NCBI GenBank assembly: GCA_019090225.1
Contig: JAHRWI010000266.1
Coordinates: 1 to 7,761, forward strand
Source: Porticoccaceae bacterium
Lineage (GTDB): Bacteria; Pseudomonadota; Gammaproteobacteria; Pseudomonadales; Porticoccaceae
Reading direction: 5' to 3'
DNA length: 7,761 bases
Shown here piece by piece: positions 7,751 to 7,761 of this stretch (the stretch's first letter is position 1; every line of letters starts with the position of its first letter). The notes below the pieces were generated by a model. The model was not told where the DNA came from. It saw only the letters and a program-made list of their open reading frames with translations, and did not search any database. Both the position numbers and the translations under genes were made by a program.

Positions 7751-7761
7751 AAGATCATTAA

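Overview
The window looks like an ordinary chromosomal housekeeping segment of a gammaproteobacterium. DnaX, YbaB, RecR, RNase D, YcgL and YcgN all resemble gammaproteobacterial family members. The order dnaX-ybaB-recR followed by rnd-ycgL-ycgN recalls Pseudomonas and its relatives (Pseudomonadales/Cellvibrionales type). That placement is inferred from memory of gene order and protein similarity, not from a search. No mobile element, CRISPR array, tRNA, rRNA or phage gene was seen. No stretch longer than 300 bases lacks a gene.

Layout from left to right. Positions 1-331 (minus) hold the N-terminal part of a MoxR-type AAA+ ATPase that runs off the left edge. A 193-bp divergent intergenic region follows, with candidate promoters for both sides. 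Positions 525-2084 (plus) encode a proton-coupled oligopeptide transporter of the POT/PTR2 family, the only plus-strand gene. It converges on 2135-2518 (minus), a small unrecognised inner-membrane protein. Every remaining gene is on the minus strand: ycgN (2619-3062), ycgL (3093-3377), rnd (3457-4647), recR (4696-5289), ybaB (5354-5674) and dnaX (5714-7750, whole, starting 11 bases from the right edge). Gaps between these seven genes are only 30-100 bases and show no convincing intrinsic terminator, so they could form one operon read from dnaX towards 2135.

Functionally, dnaX supplies the clamp-loader ATPase of DNA polymerase III. YbaB is a nucleoid-associated DNA-binding protein. RecR works with RecO/RecF in loading RecA at gaps. 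RNase D trims the 3' ends of stable RNAs. YcgL and YcgN are small conserved proteins of unclear role.

The most notable signal is inside dnaX. A complete programmed -1 frameshift element is visible: a Shine-Dalgarno-like stimulator, an A AAA AAG heptamer in the correct reading phase, and a 7-bp stem-loop 8 bases downstream. A stop follows one codon after the shift. It predicts a 404-residue gamma form beside the 678-residue tau form, as known in Escherichia coli. I found no evidence of a previously undescribed system here. The smaller curiosities are a Gly/Ser/Lys-rich insertion in the RNase D HRDC region, a 2 x 16-bp tandem repeat before rnd, and a same-frame arrangement of ycgL and ycgN.
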